From contig NZ_QQOA01000014.1 in assembly GCF_003443895.1 (NCBI RefSeq), positions 105,960 through 169,959 of the forward strand: a stretch of DNA of 64,000 nt, in the 5' to 3' direction. Positions within the stretch are counted from its first letter, which is position 1. Every line of letters begins with the position of its first letter. The translations under genes were made by a program, and so were the position numbers. This document shows, in pieces, positions 1 to 8,543 of the stretch. This DNA comes from Paraburkholderia phosphatilytica (lineage in GTDB: Bacteria; Pseudomonadota; Gammaproteobacteria; Burkholderiales; Burkholderiaceae). The notes under the pieces were generated by a model. It did no database searches and had not been told where the DNA came from. It saw nothing but the letters and a program-made list of their open reading frames with translations.

Positions 1-873
1 GCCTGGTTCTACAGCGGCACGAACATCTACAGCGGCACCGCGGGCGGAACCTTCGTCGCGAACACCGTCGATCCGTTCACCTACCCCACGGATCCACGCC
101 TCAACATGAACGACACGCAGCGCGACGAGCACTTCGGGCAGCTCGCCGTGATCGGCGGCAACCGGATACTCGTCGCGTCGGGCCAGAATCCGGGCATCTT
201 CTATTTCTTCCACTTCAACCCAGCGAACGGTTATATCGCGATCCCCGACGGCGCGATTCCGGGCCACCCGTTCGACACGACGCTGGAGGTGACGGGCGGC
301 TTCTGCCTCGACAGCAAAGGCGATGTCTGGGCGGGTCTGAACCGCACCAACCGCATCTACCACTACCCGCTGACGGGCTTCGACAGCAGCGGCAAACCAG
401 CGTGGGGCGCCGGCACGTGGACGTCGATTCCGGAAAGCGTGCGGCCGACCACGCGCATCGTCTACCAGCCCGACAGCGACACGATGATTCTCGCGCAGGG
501 TCTCGCGAACAACTGGGACTGGACCGCGATGGACGGCCGGATCGAGGTGTATCACGGCTGGGCCGCGGGCAACATCCGCACGCCCAACCCCGTGATCACG
601 CAGACGGGCGCGAATCCGAAGTCGATCGCGGCGGCCGGCAACTATCTGTTCGTCGGTTACGTGCATACGGTGCCGAACGTCGACGTCTACGATCTGACGA
701 CGGGTGCGCTCGTCACCACGTTGACCGATTCGAGCCCGCAGACAGTCGACGTCGGCAACGACGTGGATTCGATGTATGGCCTTCGGGCTTACCTGACGTC
801 GAGCGGGCAGTACGTGATCACGAAGGACAACTACAACGGGTCGAGTATCGTCGTCTACCGCTGGACGCCTTGA
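1..873 (+). CDS. Beta-propeller (SMP-30/NHL-like) protein, 5' end cut by window edge
   Basis: The reading frame is open from base 1, so the start lies outside the window; the first internal ATG is at 106. The visible 290 residues have the repetitive Gly/Asp-rich, beta-strand-like pattern of an SMP-30/NHL-type propeller, with blade-like phrases such as GGFCLDSKGDVWAGL and SIAAAGNYLFVGYV. The protein ends VVYRWTP just before the stop. No catalytic residues can be assigned. The N-terminus, where a signal peptide would lie, is missing, so the location is unknown. It shares the propeller style of the secreted protein in the iron operon near 35 kb but shows no close identity by eye. The function is not known; sugar-lactone hydrolysis or a scaffold role are both possible. 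Confidence 0.7.
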   Translation, partial: AWFYSGTNIYSGTAGGTFVANTVDPFTYPTDPRLNMNDTQRDEHFGQLAVIGGNRILVASGQNPGIFYFFHFNPANGYIAIPDGAIPGHPFDTTLEVTGGFCLDSKGDVWAGLNRTNRIYHYPLTGFDSSGKPAWGAGTWTSIPESVRPTTRIVYQPDSDTMILAQGLANNWDWTAMDGRIEVYHGWAAGNIRTPNPVITQTGANPKSIAAAGNYLFVGYVHTVPNVDVYDLTTGALVTTLTDSSPQTVDVGNDVDSMYGLRAYLTSSGQYVITKDNYNGSSIVVYRWTP

Positions 874-927
874 GGGCGTTGCGCGTCCCACGAACTCCGC
901 CTGCGCGAACGTGCCACAATCTCCGGC

Positions 928-1722
928 ATGACCTGGATCGCCGCCCTGCCGATGTATAACGTCACGCCCGCGCTCGCCGACGACTGGCGCGCGTTGCTCG
1001 CGGACGTATTGCGCGCAGTGGCGTCCGATGCGTGCATCGTCTCTCAGTCTGACGATCTGCCCACGCTGTGGCGCGCACCGAACCTGCTGCTGTCGCAAAC
1101 CTGCGGTTATCCGCTCACGCACGATCTCAACGACGCGGACGTGCAGGTCGTCGCCACGCCGAGGTTCGATGTCGAAGGCTATGAAGGCGCGCGCTATTCG
1201 AGTGCGATCGTTGTGCATGCGGATGCGCGATACGCCTCTATCGAAGCGCTGCGCAATCTGCGCGCGGCGTACAACCAGGACGACTCGCATAGCGGCATGA
1301 ACGCGCTGCGCCATACCGTTGCGCCGTTCGCTGACAAAGGACGCTTTTTCAGCGAAGCGATCCGCACCGGCTCGCACGTGGGTTCGCTGCGAGCGATCGC
1401 GGAACGGCGCGCAGATGTCGCGGCGATCGATTGCGTGACGATGGATTATGTGCGTGAAGCCTTGCCTGCCGTTGCGCGCGAGGTTCGCACGCTGGGCTAT
1501 ACGCGCGCGGCGCCGGGTCTGCCTTTGATCGCCTCGCGACAGGTGCCGGCCGAAACGATCAAGGCGTTACGTGCCGCGTTGGAGGAAGCCGTGCAGCATG
1601 ACGCAGCACGCGCGACACGCCTGCATCTGCGCGGATTCTCGACACTTACGCTGAACGACTACGACGTCATCACGCGGATGGAAGACGAAGCGCGAGCGGC
1701 GGGTTATCCGCGGCTCGCGTAG
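928..1722 (+). CDS. PhnD-like phosphonate/phosphite-type substrate-binding protein without signal peptide
   Basis: This 264-residue protein looks like the PhnD/periplasmic-binding-protein type II fold (Phosphonate-bd family). It begins directly with the first beta strand (WIAALPMYNV) and contains the family phrase AAYNQDDSHSGMNALRH near residues 113-129, then SLRAIAERRADVAAID near 153-168. In transported relatives a signal peptide precedes the first strand. Here there is none, so the protein may stay in the cytoplasm. There are no ABC permease or ATPase genes beside it. It is convergent with the liu operon, with only 14 bases between the stops. The ligand cannot be deduced. Family assignment is fairly sure, transport role is not. 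Confidence 0.75.
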   Translation: MTWIAALPMYNVTPALADDWRALLADVLRAVASDACIVSQSDDLPTLWRAPNLLLSQTCGYPLTHDLNDADVQVVATPRFDVEGYEGARYSSAIVVHADARYASIEALRNLRAAYNQDDSHSGMNALRHTVAPFADKGRFFSEAIRTGSHVGSLRAIAERRADVAAIDCVTMDYVREALPAVAREVRTLGYTRAAPGLPLIASRQVPAETIKALRAALEEAVQHDAARATRLHLRGFSTLTLNDYDVITRMEDEARAAGYPRLA

Positions 1723-1736
1723 CGAAGGGGTGCCTG

Positions 1737-3761
1737 CTACCCCGCCTCCAGCACCAGCAACTGCGCACCATCCGCCACCTGATCGCCGACCGCATACAGC
1801 ACCTCGGTCACCTTGCCCGCTGCCGGCGCGCCGATCGTGTGCTCCATCTTCATCGCTTCCATCACCATCAGCGGCGCGCCCTTTTCGACCACCGCGCCCG
1901 CTTCCACCAGCACCGCGATGATCTTGCCCGGCATCGGCGCGGTCAGCCGGCCTTCGCCATGCTCGGCGTCCGCCGCATGCGCGAGCAGGTTCTGCCATTC
2001 GAACGCGAACGCATCGCCACGCGAGAACACATGGAACGTATCGCCATCGACGAACACGCGCCCGGTGATCCGGCTCGTGCCGAACGTCATGCCGAATTCG
2101 TGCTCGCCATCGCAGCGCCACCACGTGAACGGATAGCGCTCGTCGCCGGTCTCGAGCGTCGCGCCGTCGCCGTTCGCGACGAACTGCGCGGACAGCGCGG
2201 CATCCGTGTCCACATCGCGCCAGTCGATCGTCTGGCGGAAACTGCCGTTCAGCCGCCAGTGCGACAGCGCGGTCCACGGCGACGCCTGCTGTGCATCGCT
2301 CATGCCGCTCATGCTGCCGGCCAGCAACGCGGCACACGCAAGCGCAAGCGCCGCATGCACCGGCTTGTCGCGCGGCGCGAACAGCGTCGCGTGATTGCGT
2401 TCGATCAGGCCGGTATCGAGATCCGCGGTCGAGAACGGCACGCTCGTCGCGATCCGCTGCAGGAATTCGACGTTCGTATGCGGCCCGACGATCTCGAAGC
2501 CGCGCAGCGCGCGCGTCAGCCGCAACAGTGCTTCGTCGCGGTCGGCGCCGTGCACGATCAGTTTCGCGATCATCGGATCGTAGAACGGCGTGATCGTGTC
2601 GCCCTCGCGCACGCCGCTGTCCACGCGCACCGGCGCGCGTTCGCCGCTCAGCGTGCCGACGCGGAACTCCACGGCATCGGGCACACGCAGATGCCGCAGC
2701 GTACCCGTGGACGGCAGAAAGCCGCGCGCCGGATTCTCGGCGTAGATGCGCGCTTCGATCGCGTGACCGGTCACTGCGATCTCATGTTGCTGCAGCGGCA
2801 GCGGCTCGCCGCTCGCCACCCTTAACTGCCATTCGACCAGGTCCTGCCCCGTCACCATCTCCGTGACCGGATGCTCGACCTGCAGGCGCGTGTTCATTTC
2901 CATGAAGTAGAACTCGCCGCCCGGCGACATGATGAATTCCACCGTGCCCGCGCCGACGTAGTTCACCGCGCGCGCCGCCGCCACCGCGGCTTCGCCCATC
3001 GCGCGACGGGTTTCGTCGGAGAGTCCCGGCGCGGGCGCTTCTTCCAGCACCTTCTGGTGGCGCCGCTGCACCGAGCAGTCGCGATCGAACAGCCACACCG
3101 CGCCGCCGAGTTTGTCAGCGAACACCTGCACTTCGACGTGGCGCGGCCGTGTCAGATATTTTTCGATCAGCACGCGGTCGTTGCCGAAGCTGCTGGCCGC
3201 TTCACGCTTGCATGAGGCGAGCGCCGCCGCGAAGTCCGCGCTTCGTTCCACGACGCGCATGCCCTTGCCGCCGCCGCCCGCGCTCGCCTTCAGCAGCACC
3301 GGGTAACCGATGCCGTCGGCTTCGCGCTGCAACAGCGCCGCGTCCTGATCGTCGCCGTGATAGCCAGGCACGAGCGGCACCGCGGCCGAATGCATCAGCG
3401 CCTTCGCGGCGGCCTTCGATCCCATCGCGGCGATCGCCTCGACCGGCGGCCCGATGAACACGATGCCGGCCTTTTCGCAGGCCTCGGCGAAATCTTCGTT
3501 CTCCGACAGAAATCCGTAGCCCGGATGCACGGCCTGCGCGCCTGTTGCGCGCGCGGCGTCGATGATGCGCTCGATGCGCAGATAGCTCTCCGCCGCCGTC
3601 GCGCCGCCGATATGCACCGCTTCGTCGCACGCGGCAACGTGCTTCGCGTTCGCGTCCGCATCCGAGTACACCGCGACGCTCGCGATGCCGAGCCGCCTGC
3701 AGGTCGCGGCGACCCGGCAGGCAATCTCGCCGCGGTTCGCAATCAGGATCTTGTTGAACAT
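1737..3761 (-). CDS. liuD: 3-methylcrotonyl-CoA carboxylase, biotin-containing alpha subunit
   Basis: The 674-residue protein has the layout of acyl-CoA carboxylase alpha subunits: biotin carboxylase N-domain from residue 1 (IANRGEIACRV), ATP-grasp core with the glycine-rich loop KASAGGGGKGMRVV, biotin carboxylase C-domain to about residue 450, a spacer, and a C-terminal biotinyl domain with EAMKME, Lys638 being the predicted biotin attachment site. It carboxylates biotin and works with the LiuB beta subunit to convert 3-methylcrotonyl-CoA to 3-methylglutaconyl-CoA in leucine degradation. It is the last gene of the liuA-B-C-D transcription unit, 42 bases after liuC. The leucine role, rather than acetyl- or propionyl-CoA, rests on the isovaleryl-CoA dehydrogenase and hydratase neighbours. 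Confidence 0.93.
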   Translation of the reverse strand: MFNKILIANRGEIACRVAATCRRLGIASVAVYSDADANAKHVAACDEAVHIGGATAAESYLRIERIIDAARATGAQAVHPGYGFLSENEDFAEACEKAGIVFIGPPVEAIAAMGSKAAAKALMHSAAVPLVPGYHGDDQDAALLQREADGIGYPVLLKASAGGGGKGMRVVERSADFAAALASCKREAASSFGNDRVLIEKYLTRPRHVEVQVFADKLGGAVWLFDRDCSVQRRHQKVLEEAPAPGLSDETRRAMGEAAVAAARAVNYVGAGTVEFIMSPGGEFYFMEMNTRLQVEHPVTEMVTGQDLVEWQLRVASGEPLPLQQHEIAVTGHAIEARIYAENPARGFLPSTGTLRHLRVPDAVEFRVGTLSGERAPVRVDSGVREGDTITPFYDPMIAKLIVHGADRDEALLRLTRALRGFEIVGPHTNVEFLQRIATSVPFSTADLDTGLIERNHATLFAPRDKPVHAALALACAALLAGSMSGMSDAQQASPWTALSHWRLNGSFRQTIDWRDVDTDAALSAQFVANGDGATLETGDERYPFTWWRCDGEHEFGMTFGTSRITGRVFVDGDTFHVFSRGDAFAFEWQNLLAHAADAEHGEGRLTAPMPGKIIAVLVEAGAVVEKGAPLMVMEAMKMEHTIGAPAAGKVTEVLYAVGDQVADGAQLLVLEAG

Positions 3762-3803
3762 ATGAGGTCTCGTTGTGAGGCTTGCGGTTGCTTCAAGTGC
3801 GCT

Positions 3804-4589
3804 TCACGTACGCCACGAAGGCGAACGCTTTTCGAGGAACGACGCGACGCCCTCGCGCCCTTCAGCGCTCGCGCGAATCCGCGCGATACGGCCGGCCGTG
3901 TCGTCGATCAGCGCGTCGTCGAGCGCGCGGCCCGCGACGTCCTGCACGAGCCGCTTGCATGCGCGCACCGCGTGCGGTCCGTTCGCGCACAGCGTTTCGG
4001 CAATGCGTTGCACGGTCGCATCGAGTTCACTGTCGCTCACCGCTTCGCTCACGAGTCCGAGCCGCAGCGCCGTCGCGCAGTCGAACTGCTCGGCGGTTGC
4101 GAAGTAGCGGCGCGATGCCTGTTCGCCGAGCGCGCGGATCACGTACGGCGCGATCGTCGCGGGCAACAGACCGAGGCGCGCTTCCGACAGGCAAAAGCGC
4201 GCGCCTTCGACGGCCACCACCACGTCGCACGCCGAGATCAGGCCCATGCCGCCCGCGTACACGTCGCCGTTCACGCGCGCGATCACCGGCTTGCCGCAGC
4301 GATAGATCGCGTTAAGCATCTGCGCGAGACGCCGCGCGTCGGCGCGGTTCTCGTCGTCCGAGAAGCCCGCCATCTTCTTCATCCAGTTGAGGTCCGCGCC
4401 CGCGCAGAACGCCTTGCCGTTCGCGGCGAGCACGACGGCGCGCACGTCGTCGCGCGTATCGAGCGCAACGAACGCGTCGGTCAGCTCTGCGATCATCGTC
4501 TCGTTGAACGCGTTGCGCACGTCGGGGCGGTTCAGCGTGACGGTCGCAATCTGGGCGTTAGTGTTGAGAAGCAGCGTTTCGTAAGTCAT
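3804..4589 (-). CDS. liuC: Enoyl-CoA hydratase, probable methylglutaconyl-CoA hydratase
   Basis: A 261-residue crotonase-family protein. The N-terminal VTLNRPDVRNAFN, the oxyanion-hole segment AFCAGADLNWM and the second loop GGMGLISACDVVVAVEGA are all present. Its position between the two subunits of 3-methylcrotonyl-CoA carboxylase predicts hydration of 3-methylglutaconyl-CoA to HMG-CoA. The gaps to liuB (52 bases) and liuD (42 bases) are short, so a common transcript is likely. Crotonase paralogues are common in this group; the specific substrate is inferred from context. Confidence 0.92.
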   Translation of the reverse strand: MTYETLLLNTNAQIATVTLNRPDVRNAFNETMIAELTDAFVALDTRDDVRAVVLAANGKAFCAGADLNWMKKMAGFSDDENRADARRLAQMLNAIYRCGKPVIARVNGDVYAGGMGLISACDVVVAVEGARFCLSEARLGLLPATIAPYVIRALGEQASRRYFATAEQFDCATALRLGLVSEAVSDSELDATVQRIAETLCANGPHAVRACKRLVQDVAGRALDDALIDDTAGRIARIRASAEGREGVASFLEKRSPSWRT

Positions 4590-4641
4590 CGATGAACTCC
4601 GCGTCTGAAGGCGTGCAATACAGGCCGCAACACGGGCCGCG

Positions 4642-6249
4642 TCACATCCGGAACACGCCGAAGCGCGTCTCTTCGATCGGCGCGTTCATCGCCGCGGACA
4701 AGCCGAGGCCGAGCACGTCGCGGGTCTGCGCGGGATCGATCACGCCGTCGTCCCACAGCCGCGCGCTCGCGTAATACGGATGGCCCTGGCGTTCGTACTG
4801 GTCGCGGATCGGCTGCTTGAACGCCTCTTCCTCGTCCTTCGACCATGCACCGCCCTTCGCTTCGATGCCGTCGCGTCGCACCGTCGCGAGCACCGACGCG
4901 GCCTGCTCGCCGCCCATCACCGAAATGCGCGCGTTCGGCCACATCCACAGGAAGCGCGGCGAATACGCGCGGCCGCACATGCCGTAGTTGCCCGCGCCGA
5001 ACGAGCCGCCGATGATCACCGTGAACTTCGGCACCTTCGCGGTGGCGACAGCCGTCACCATCTTCGCGCCGTTGCGCGCGATGCCTTCGTTCTCGTACTT
5101 GCGGCCCACCATGAAGCCCGTGATGTTCTGCAGGAACACGAGCGGAATCTTGCGCTGCGCGCACAGCTCGATGAAGTGCGTGCCCTTCAGCGCCGACTCG
5201 GAAAACAGGATGCCGTTGTTCGCGACGATGCCGACCGGGTGCCCCCAGATGTGCGCGAAACCGGTGACGAGCGTGGTGCCGTAGCGCGCCTTGAATTCGT
5301 CGAAGGCCGAGTCGTCGACGATGCGCGCGATCACCTCGCGGATGTCGAACGGCTTGCGCGTATCCGCAGGAATCACGCCGTAGATGCTCTTCGCGTCGAA
5401 GCGCGGCGGCTTCGGTTCCTGCATCACGACAGGCGGCGTTTTCGTGCGGTTCAGATTGCCGACGATGCTGCGCGCGATGGAAAGCGCATGCGCGTCGTTC
5501 TGCGCGAGATGGTCCACCACGCCGGACAGACGTGTGTGCACGTCGCCGCCGCCCAGGTCTTCCGCGCTCACTTCCTCGCCGGTGGCTGCTTTCACAAGCG
5601 GCGGACCGCCGAGAAAAATCGTGCCCTGGTTCTTCACGATGATCGACTCGTCGCTCATCGCGGGCACGTAAGCGCCGCCCGCAGTGCACGAGCCCATCAC
5701 GACCGCGATCTGCGGAATGCCCGCGGCGGACAGATTCGCCTGGTTGAAGAAGATGCGGCCGAAGTGATCGCGATCGGGGAACACGTCGTCCTGGTTCGGC
5801 AGGTTCGCGCCGCCCGAATCGACGAGATACACGCACGGCAGGCGGTTTTCCGCGGCGATTTCCTGCGCGCGGACATGCTTCTTCACCGTGACCGGATAGT
5901 AGGTGCCGCCCTTCACGGTGGCATCGTTGCAGACGATCACGCACTCCTGGCCGCCCACGCGGCCGATGCCCGTGATCACGCCCGCGCCCGGCGCGTCGTC
6001 GTTGTACATGCCGTATGCGGCGAGCTGCGACAGCTCGAGGAACGGCGTACCCGGATCGAGCAGCTGCGCGATGCGATCGCGCGGCAGCAGTTTGCCGCGC
6101 GACACGTGCTTGTCGCGCGCCGCCTGGCCGCCGCCTTGCGCGAGCTGGTCGATCTTCGCGCGCAGATCGGCGACGAGCGCTTCGAGCGCGGCCGCGTTCG
6201 CGCGGAAGTCGTCGGAGCGCGGGTTCAGTTTCGTTTCGATGATCGGCAT
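4642..6249 (-). CDS. liuB: 3-methylcrotonyl-CoA carboxylase, carboxyltransferase beta subunit
   Basis: The 535-residue protein is a full-length carboxyltransferase of the acyl-CoA carboxylase beta family. It has the N-half acyl-CoA-binding region (VYLVDSGGANLPNQDDVFPD) and the C-half biotin-binding region (GSFGAGNYGMCGRAYSPRF). It transfers CO2 from biotin on LiuD to 3-methylcrotonyl-CoA. The start MPIIETKLNPRS matches family N-termini. The gene lies 63 bases downstream of liuA on the same strand. Confidence 0.94.
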   Translation of the reverse strand: MPIIETKLNPRSDDFRANAAALEALVADLRAKIDQLAQGGGQAARDKHVSRGKLLPRDRIAQLLDPGTPFLELSQLAAYGMYNDDAPGAGVITGIGRVGGQECVIVCNDATVKGGTYYPVTVKKHVRAQEIAAENRLPCVYLVDSGGANLPNQDDVFPDRDHFGRIFFNQANLSAAGIPQIAVVMGSCTAGGAYVPAMSDESIIVKNQGTIFLGGPPLVKAATGEEVSAEDLGGGDVHTRLSGVVDHLAQNDAHALSIARSIVGNLNRTKTPPVVMQEPKPPRFDAKSIYGVIPADTRKPFDIREVIARIVDDSAFDEFKARYGTTLVTGFAHIWGHPVGIVANNGILFSESALKGTHFIELCAQRKIPLVFLQNITGFMVGRKYENEGIARNGAKMVTAVATAKVPKFTVIIGGSFGAGNYGMCGRAYSPRFLWMWPNARISVMGGEQAASVLATVRRDGIEAKGGAWSKDEEEAFKQPIRDQYERQGHPYYASARLWDDGVIDPAQTRDVLGLGLSAAMNAPIEETRFGVFRM

Positions 6250-6312
6250 GGGCGTGCTGTCCTCTGTGCTGTCACGGCTTGCTAGGCGCGACGTGAACTG
6301 TCGCGCTGACGC

Positions 6313-7494
6313 TTACATCGTTTCCGCGAACAGCTCGCGGCCGATCAGCATGCGGCGAATCTCGCTCGTGCCCGCGCCGATCTCGTAGAGCTTCGCGTCG
6401 CGCCACAGACGGCCGACCGGATACTCGTTGATGTAGCCGTTGCCGCCGAGAATCTGGATCGCTTCGCCGGCCATCCACGTGGCCTTTTCAGCGGTGTAGA
6501 GAATCACCCCCGCGCAATCTTTACGAACCTGGCGTACGTGCTCGCGGCCGATCGTGTCGAGCTGGCGGCCCACCGCGTACAGATACGCGCGGCACGCCTG
6601 CAGCGTGGTGTAGAGGTCGGCGACCTTGCCCTGGATCAGCTGGAATTCGCCGATCGGCTGGCCGAACTGCTTGCGGTCGTGGATATACGGCACGACCGCG
6701 TCCATGACCGCGACCATGATGCCGGTCGGGCCGCCGGCGAGCACCGCGCGCTCATAATCGAGGCCGCTCATCAGCACCTTCACGCCGCCGTTCAGCGCGC
6801 CGAGGATGTTTTCCTCCGGCACTTCAACATCCTGAAACACGAGTTCACCGGTATGCGAGCCGCGCATGCCGAGCTTGTCGAGCTTCTGCGCCACTGAAAA
6901 GCCCTTCATGCCCTTCTCGACGATGAACGCGGTAATGCCCTTCGGGCCGGCATCGATATCGGTCTTCGCGTAGACCACCAGCGTGTCGCAGTCCGGGCCG
7001 TTGGTGATCCACATCTTCGTGCCGTTCAGCACGTAGCGGTCGCCCTTCCTGTCCGCGCGCAGCTTCATGCTGACCACGTCCGAACCGGCGTTCGGCTCGC
7101 TCATTGCAAGCGCGCCGACGTGTTCGCCGGACACGAGCTTCGGCAGATAGTTGCGCTTCTGTGCTTCGGTGCCGTTGCGGTGGATCTGGTTCACGCACAG
7201 GTTCGAATGCGCGCCGTACGAGAGGCCCACCGATGCGGACGCGCGCGAGATCTCTTCCATCGCGACCATGTGCGCGGTGTAGCCCATGTCCGCGCCGCCG
7301 TACTCTTCCGACACCGTCATGCCGAGCACGCCCAGGTCGCCGAACTTGCGCCACAGGTCCATCGGGAACTGGTCGGTACGGTCGATCTCACCGGCACGGG
7401 GCGCGATTTCTTTGGCGGCGAAGTTCGCGATGCTGTCGCGCAGCATTTCGATCTCTTCGCCGAGCGGGAACTGCAAACCTGTCAGGTTGCTCAT
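6313..7494 (-). CDS. liuA: Isovaleryl-CoA dehydrogenase
   Basis: An acyl-CoA dehydrogenase of 393 residues from the start MSNLTGLQFPLGEE. That ATG (reverse strand, first base 7494) was chosen because GAGGAGA lies just upstream of it; the frame stays open to 7611 but that extension lacks family character. Typical signatures are ALAMSEPNAGSDVVSM for substrate/FAD binding and SGLDYERAVLAG, where Glu248 sits at the position of the catalytic base of isovaleryl-CoA dehydrogenases. It oxidises isovaleryl-CoA to 3-methylcrotonyl-CoA and heads the liuABCD operon. Divergent from a TetR gene that probably controls it. Confidence 0.94.
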   Translation of the reverse strand: MSNLTGLQFPLGEEIEMLRDSIANFAAKEIAPRAGEIDRTDQFPMDLWRKFGDLGVLGMTVSEEYGGADMGYTAHMVAMEEISRASASVGLSYGAHSNLCVNQIHRNGTEAQKRNYLPKLVSGEHVGALAMSEPNAGSDVVSMKLRADRKGDRYVLNGTKMWITNGPDCDTLVVYAKTDIDAGPKGITAFIVEKGMKGFSVAQKLDKLGMRGSHTGELVFQDVEVPEENILGALNGGVKVLMSGLDYERAVLAGGPTGIMVAVMDAVVPYIHDRKQFGQPIGEFQLIQGKVADLYTTLQACRAYLYAVGRQLDTIGREHVRQVRKDCAGVILYTAEKATWMAGEAIQILGGNGYINEYPVGRLWRDAKLYEIGAGTSEIRRMLIGRELFAETM

Positions 7495-7641
7495 CAGTGT
7501 CTCCTCGGTGCCGGTCCTGGCATGGCTGATGCCGGATGGGTGGGATGCGTGCGGATTGCCGGACACGCCATTGTGTGGAGCGCTCCGCCAACCGTCCAGC
7601 CCGAATTTCACGCCAAATTTCCGTATACGTCAATAGGCTTT

Positions 7642-7658
7642 TCTGAGTACGGCTCAGA
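7642..7658. promoter_or_regulatory. Inverted repeat between liuA and tetR, putative operator
   Basis: A perfect 6-base inverted repeat, TCTGAG-N5-CTCAGA, lies in the divergent intergenic region between liuA and the TetR-family gene. TetR proteins usually bind such palindromes beside their own gene. Direct sequence observation; the operator role is inference. Confidence 0.4.
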
Positions 7659-7732
7659 TTCATAAAGCCCGGCATTTCATTGCTTTTCAGGTGCTAGTAT
7701 GATGACTATCCGATGCGAATAGCCCGCCTAAT

Positions 7733-8470
7733 ATGACCACGACTCAACAAACCTCCACGGCTGCGGCGACCAGCCCGGCCACCCGCCGCCAGCCGGCCGG
7801 CCGCAAGTCGCAACAGCGCGTGCGGGAGATTCTCGAAGCGGGCCGCGACGTGTTCTCGGAGAAAGGCTACGAGCGCGCAACCACAGCGGAGATCGCGCAG
7901 CGTGTCGGCGTATCGGAAGCGACGGTGTTCAGCTACTTTCGCGGCAAGCGGGAGCTATGCGCGCGCGTGATCGGCGACTGGTACGACGAAATCATCGAGG
8001 CAATCGACTCCGGCCTGCCGCGCGACGGCAGCGTGCGCCAGCAGTTCGCGTTCATCGTGCGGATGCATCTGCGGCTGATGCTGGTCAACGGCACGGGTCT
8101 ATGTGCGCTGGTGCTGTCCGAGGGCCGCACGCGGCAGCACGAACTCGGCGCGGCGCTGACCGACCTGCAGCGGCGCTACACAGCGCCGCTGATGCGCGTG
8201 CTGGCTCGCGGCCAGGAGACCGGACAGATCCGCTCGGACGTGCCGCTGCGTCTGTTGCGCTCGATGGTGTTCGGGCCGATGGAGCACGTGCTGTGGGACG
8301 CGACGCTCACGAACCGCCGCATGAACATCGACGCGACCGCGGATGCGCTCGTCGAGGTGCTGTGGGCCGCGCTGCAGCCGCCCGATGCGACGCTCGCCGC
8401 GCTCACGCGGTTCCGGCACGACGTCGCGGAGGCGACCAGGCGGCTGGAGGCCGCGGGCGGGGCAAGGTAG
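7733..8470 (+). CDS. TetR-family regulator, probable LiuQ-type controller of the liu operon
   Basis: The 245-residue protein has an N-terminal TetR helix-turn-helix (residues about 28-75) with the phrase ATTAEIAQRVGVSEATVFSYFRGKREL, followed by a helical ligand-binding domain. It is divergent from liuA. Betaproteobacteria are known to use a TetR-type protein, LiuQ, to control branched-chain amino-acid degradation, so that name is a reasonable guess, but it was not tested by alignment. Residues 1-27 are Thr/Ala/Pro-rich and look unstructured. A repressor responding to an acyl-CoA is inferred, not shown. Confidence 0.85.
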   Translation: MTTTQQTSTAAATSPATRRQPAGRKSQQRVREILEAGRDVFSEKGYERATTAEIAQRVGVSEATVFSYFRGKRELCARVIGDWYDEIIEAIDSGLPRDGSVRQQFAFIVRMHLRLMLVNGTGLCALVLSEGRTRQHELGAALTDLQRRYTAPLMRVLARGQETGQIRSDVPLRLLRSMVFGPMEHVLWDATLTNRRMNIDATADALVEVLWAALQPPDATLAALTRFRHDVAEATRRLEAAGGAR

Positions 8471-8486
8471 CCTTCGCCCCTCGAGC

Positions 8487-8525
8487 GTGGCTCACTGGTG
8501 TGGCTCACCGGTGTTGCTCACTGCG
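8487..8525. repeat. Three tandem 13-base repeats
   Basis: GTGGCTCACTGGT, GTGGCTCACCGGT and GTTGCTCACTGCG follow one another without spacing in the gap between the convergent TetR and pre-toxin-like genes. The third copy is the most diverged. It may be a slippage product; no regulatory role is visible. Confidence 0.75.
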
Positions 8526-8543
8526 CGGTGCAATCCGTTCCGT

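Noticed and set aside
1727..1743. GGGGT/ACCCC inverted repeat between the PhnD-like gene and liuD
   Set aside because: Only five base pairs, no T-run, overlapping the liuD end; too weak for a terminator call.
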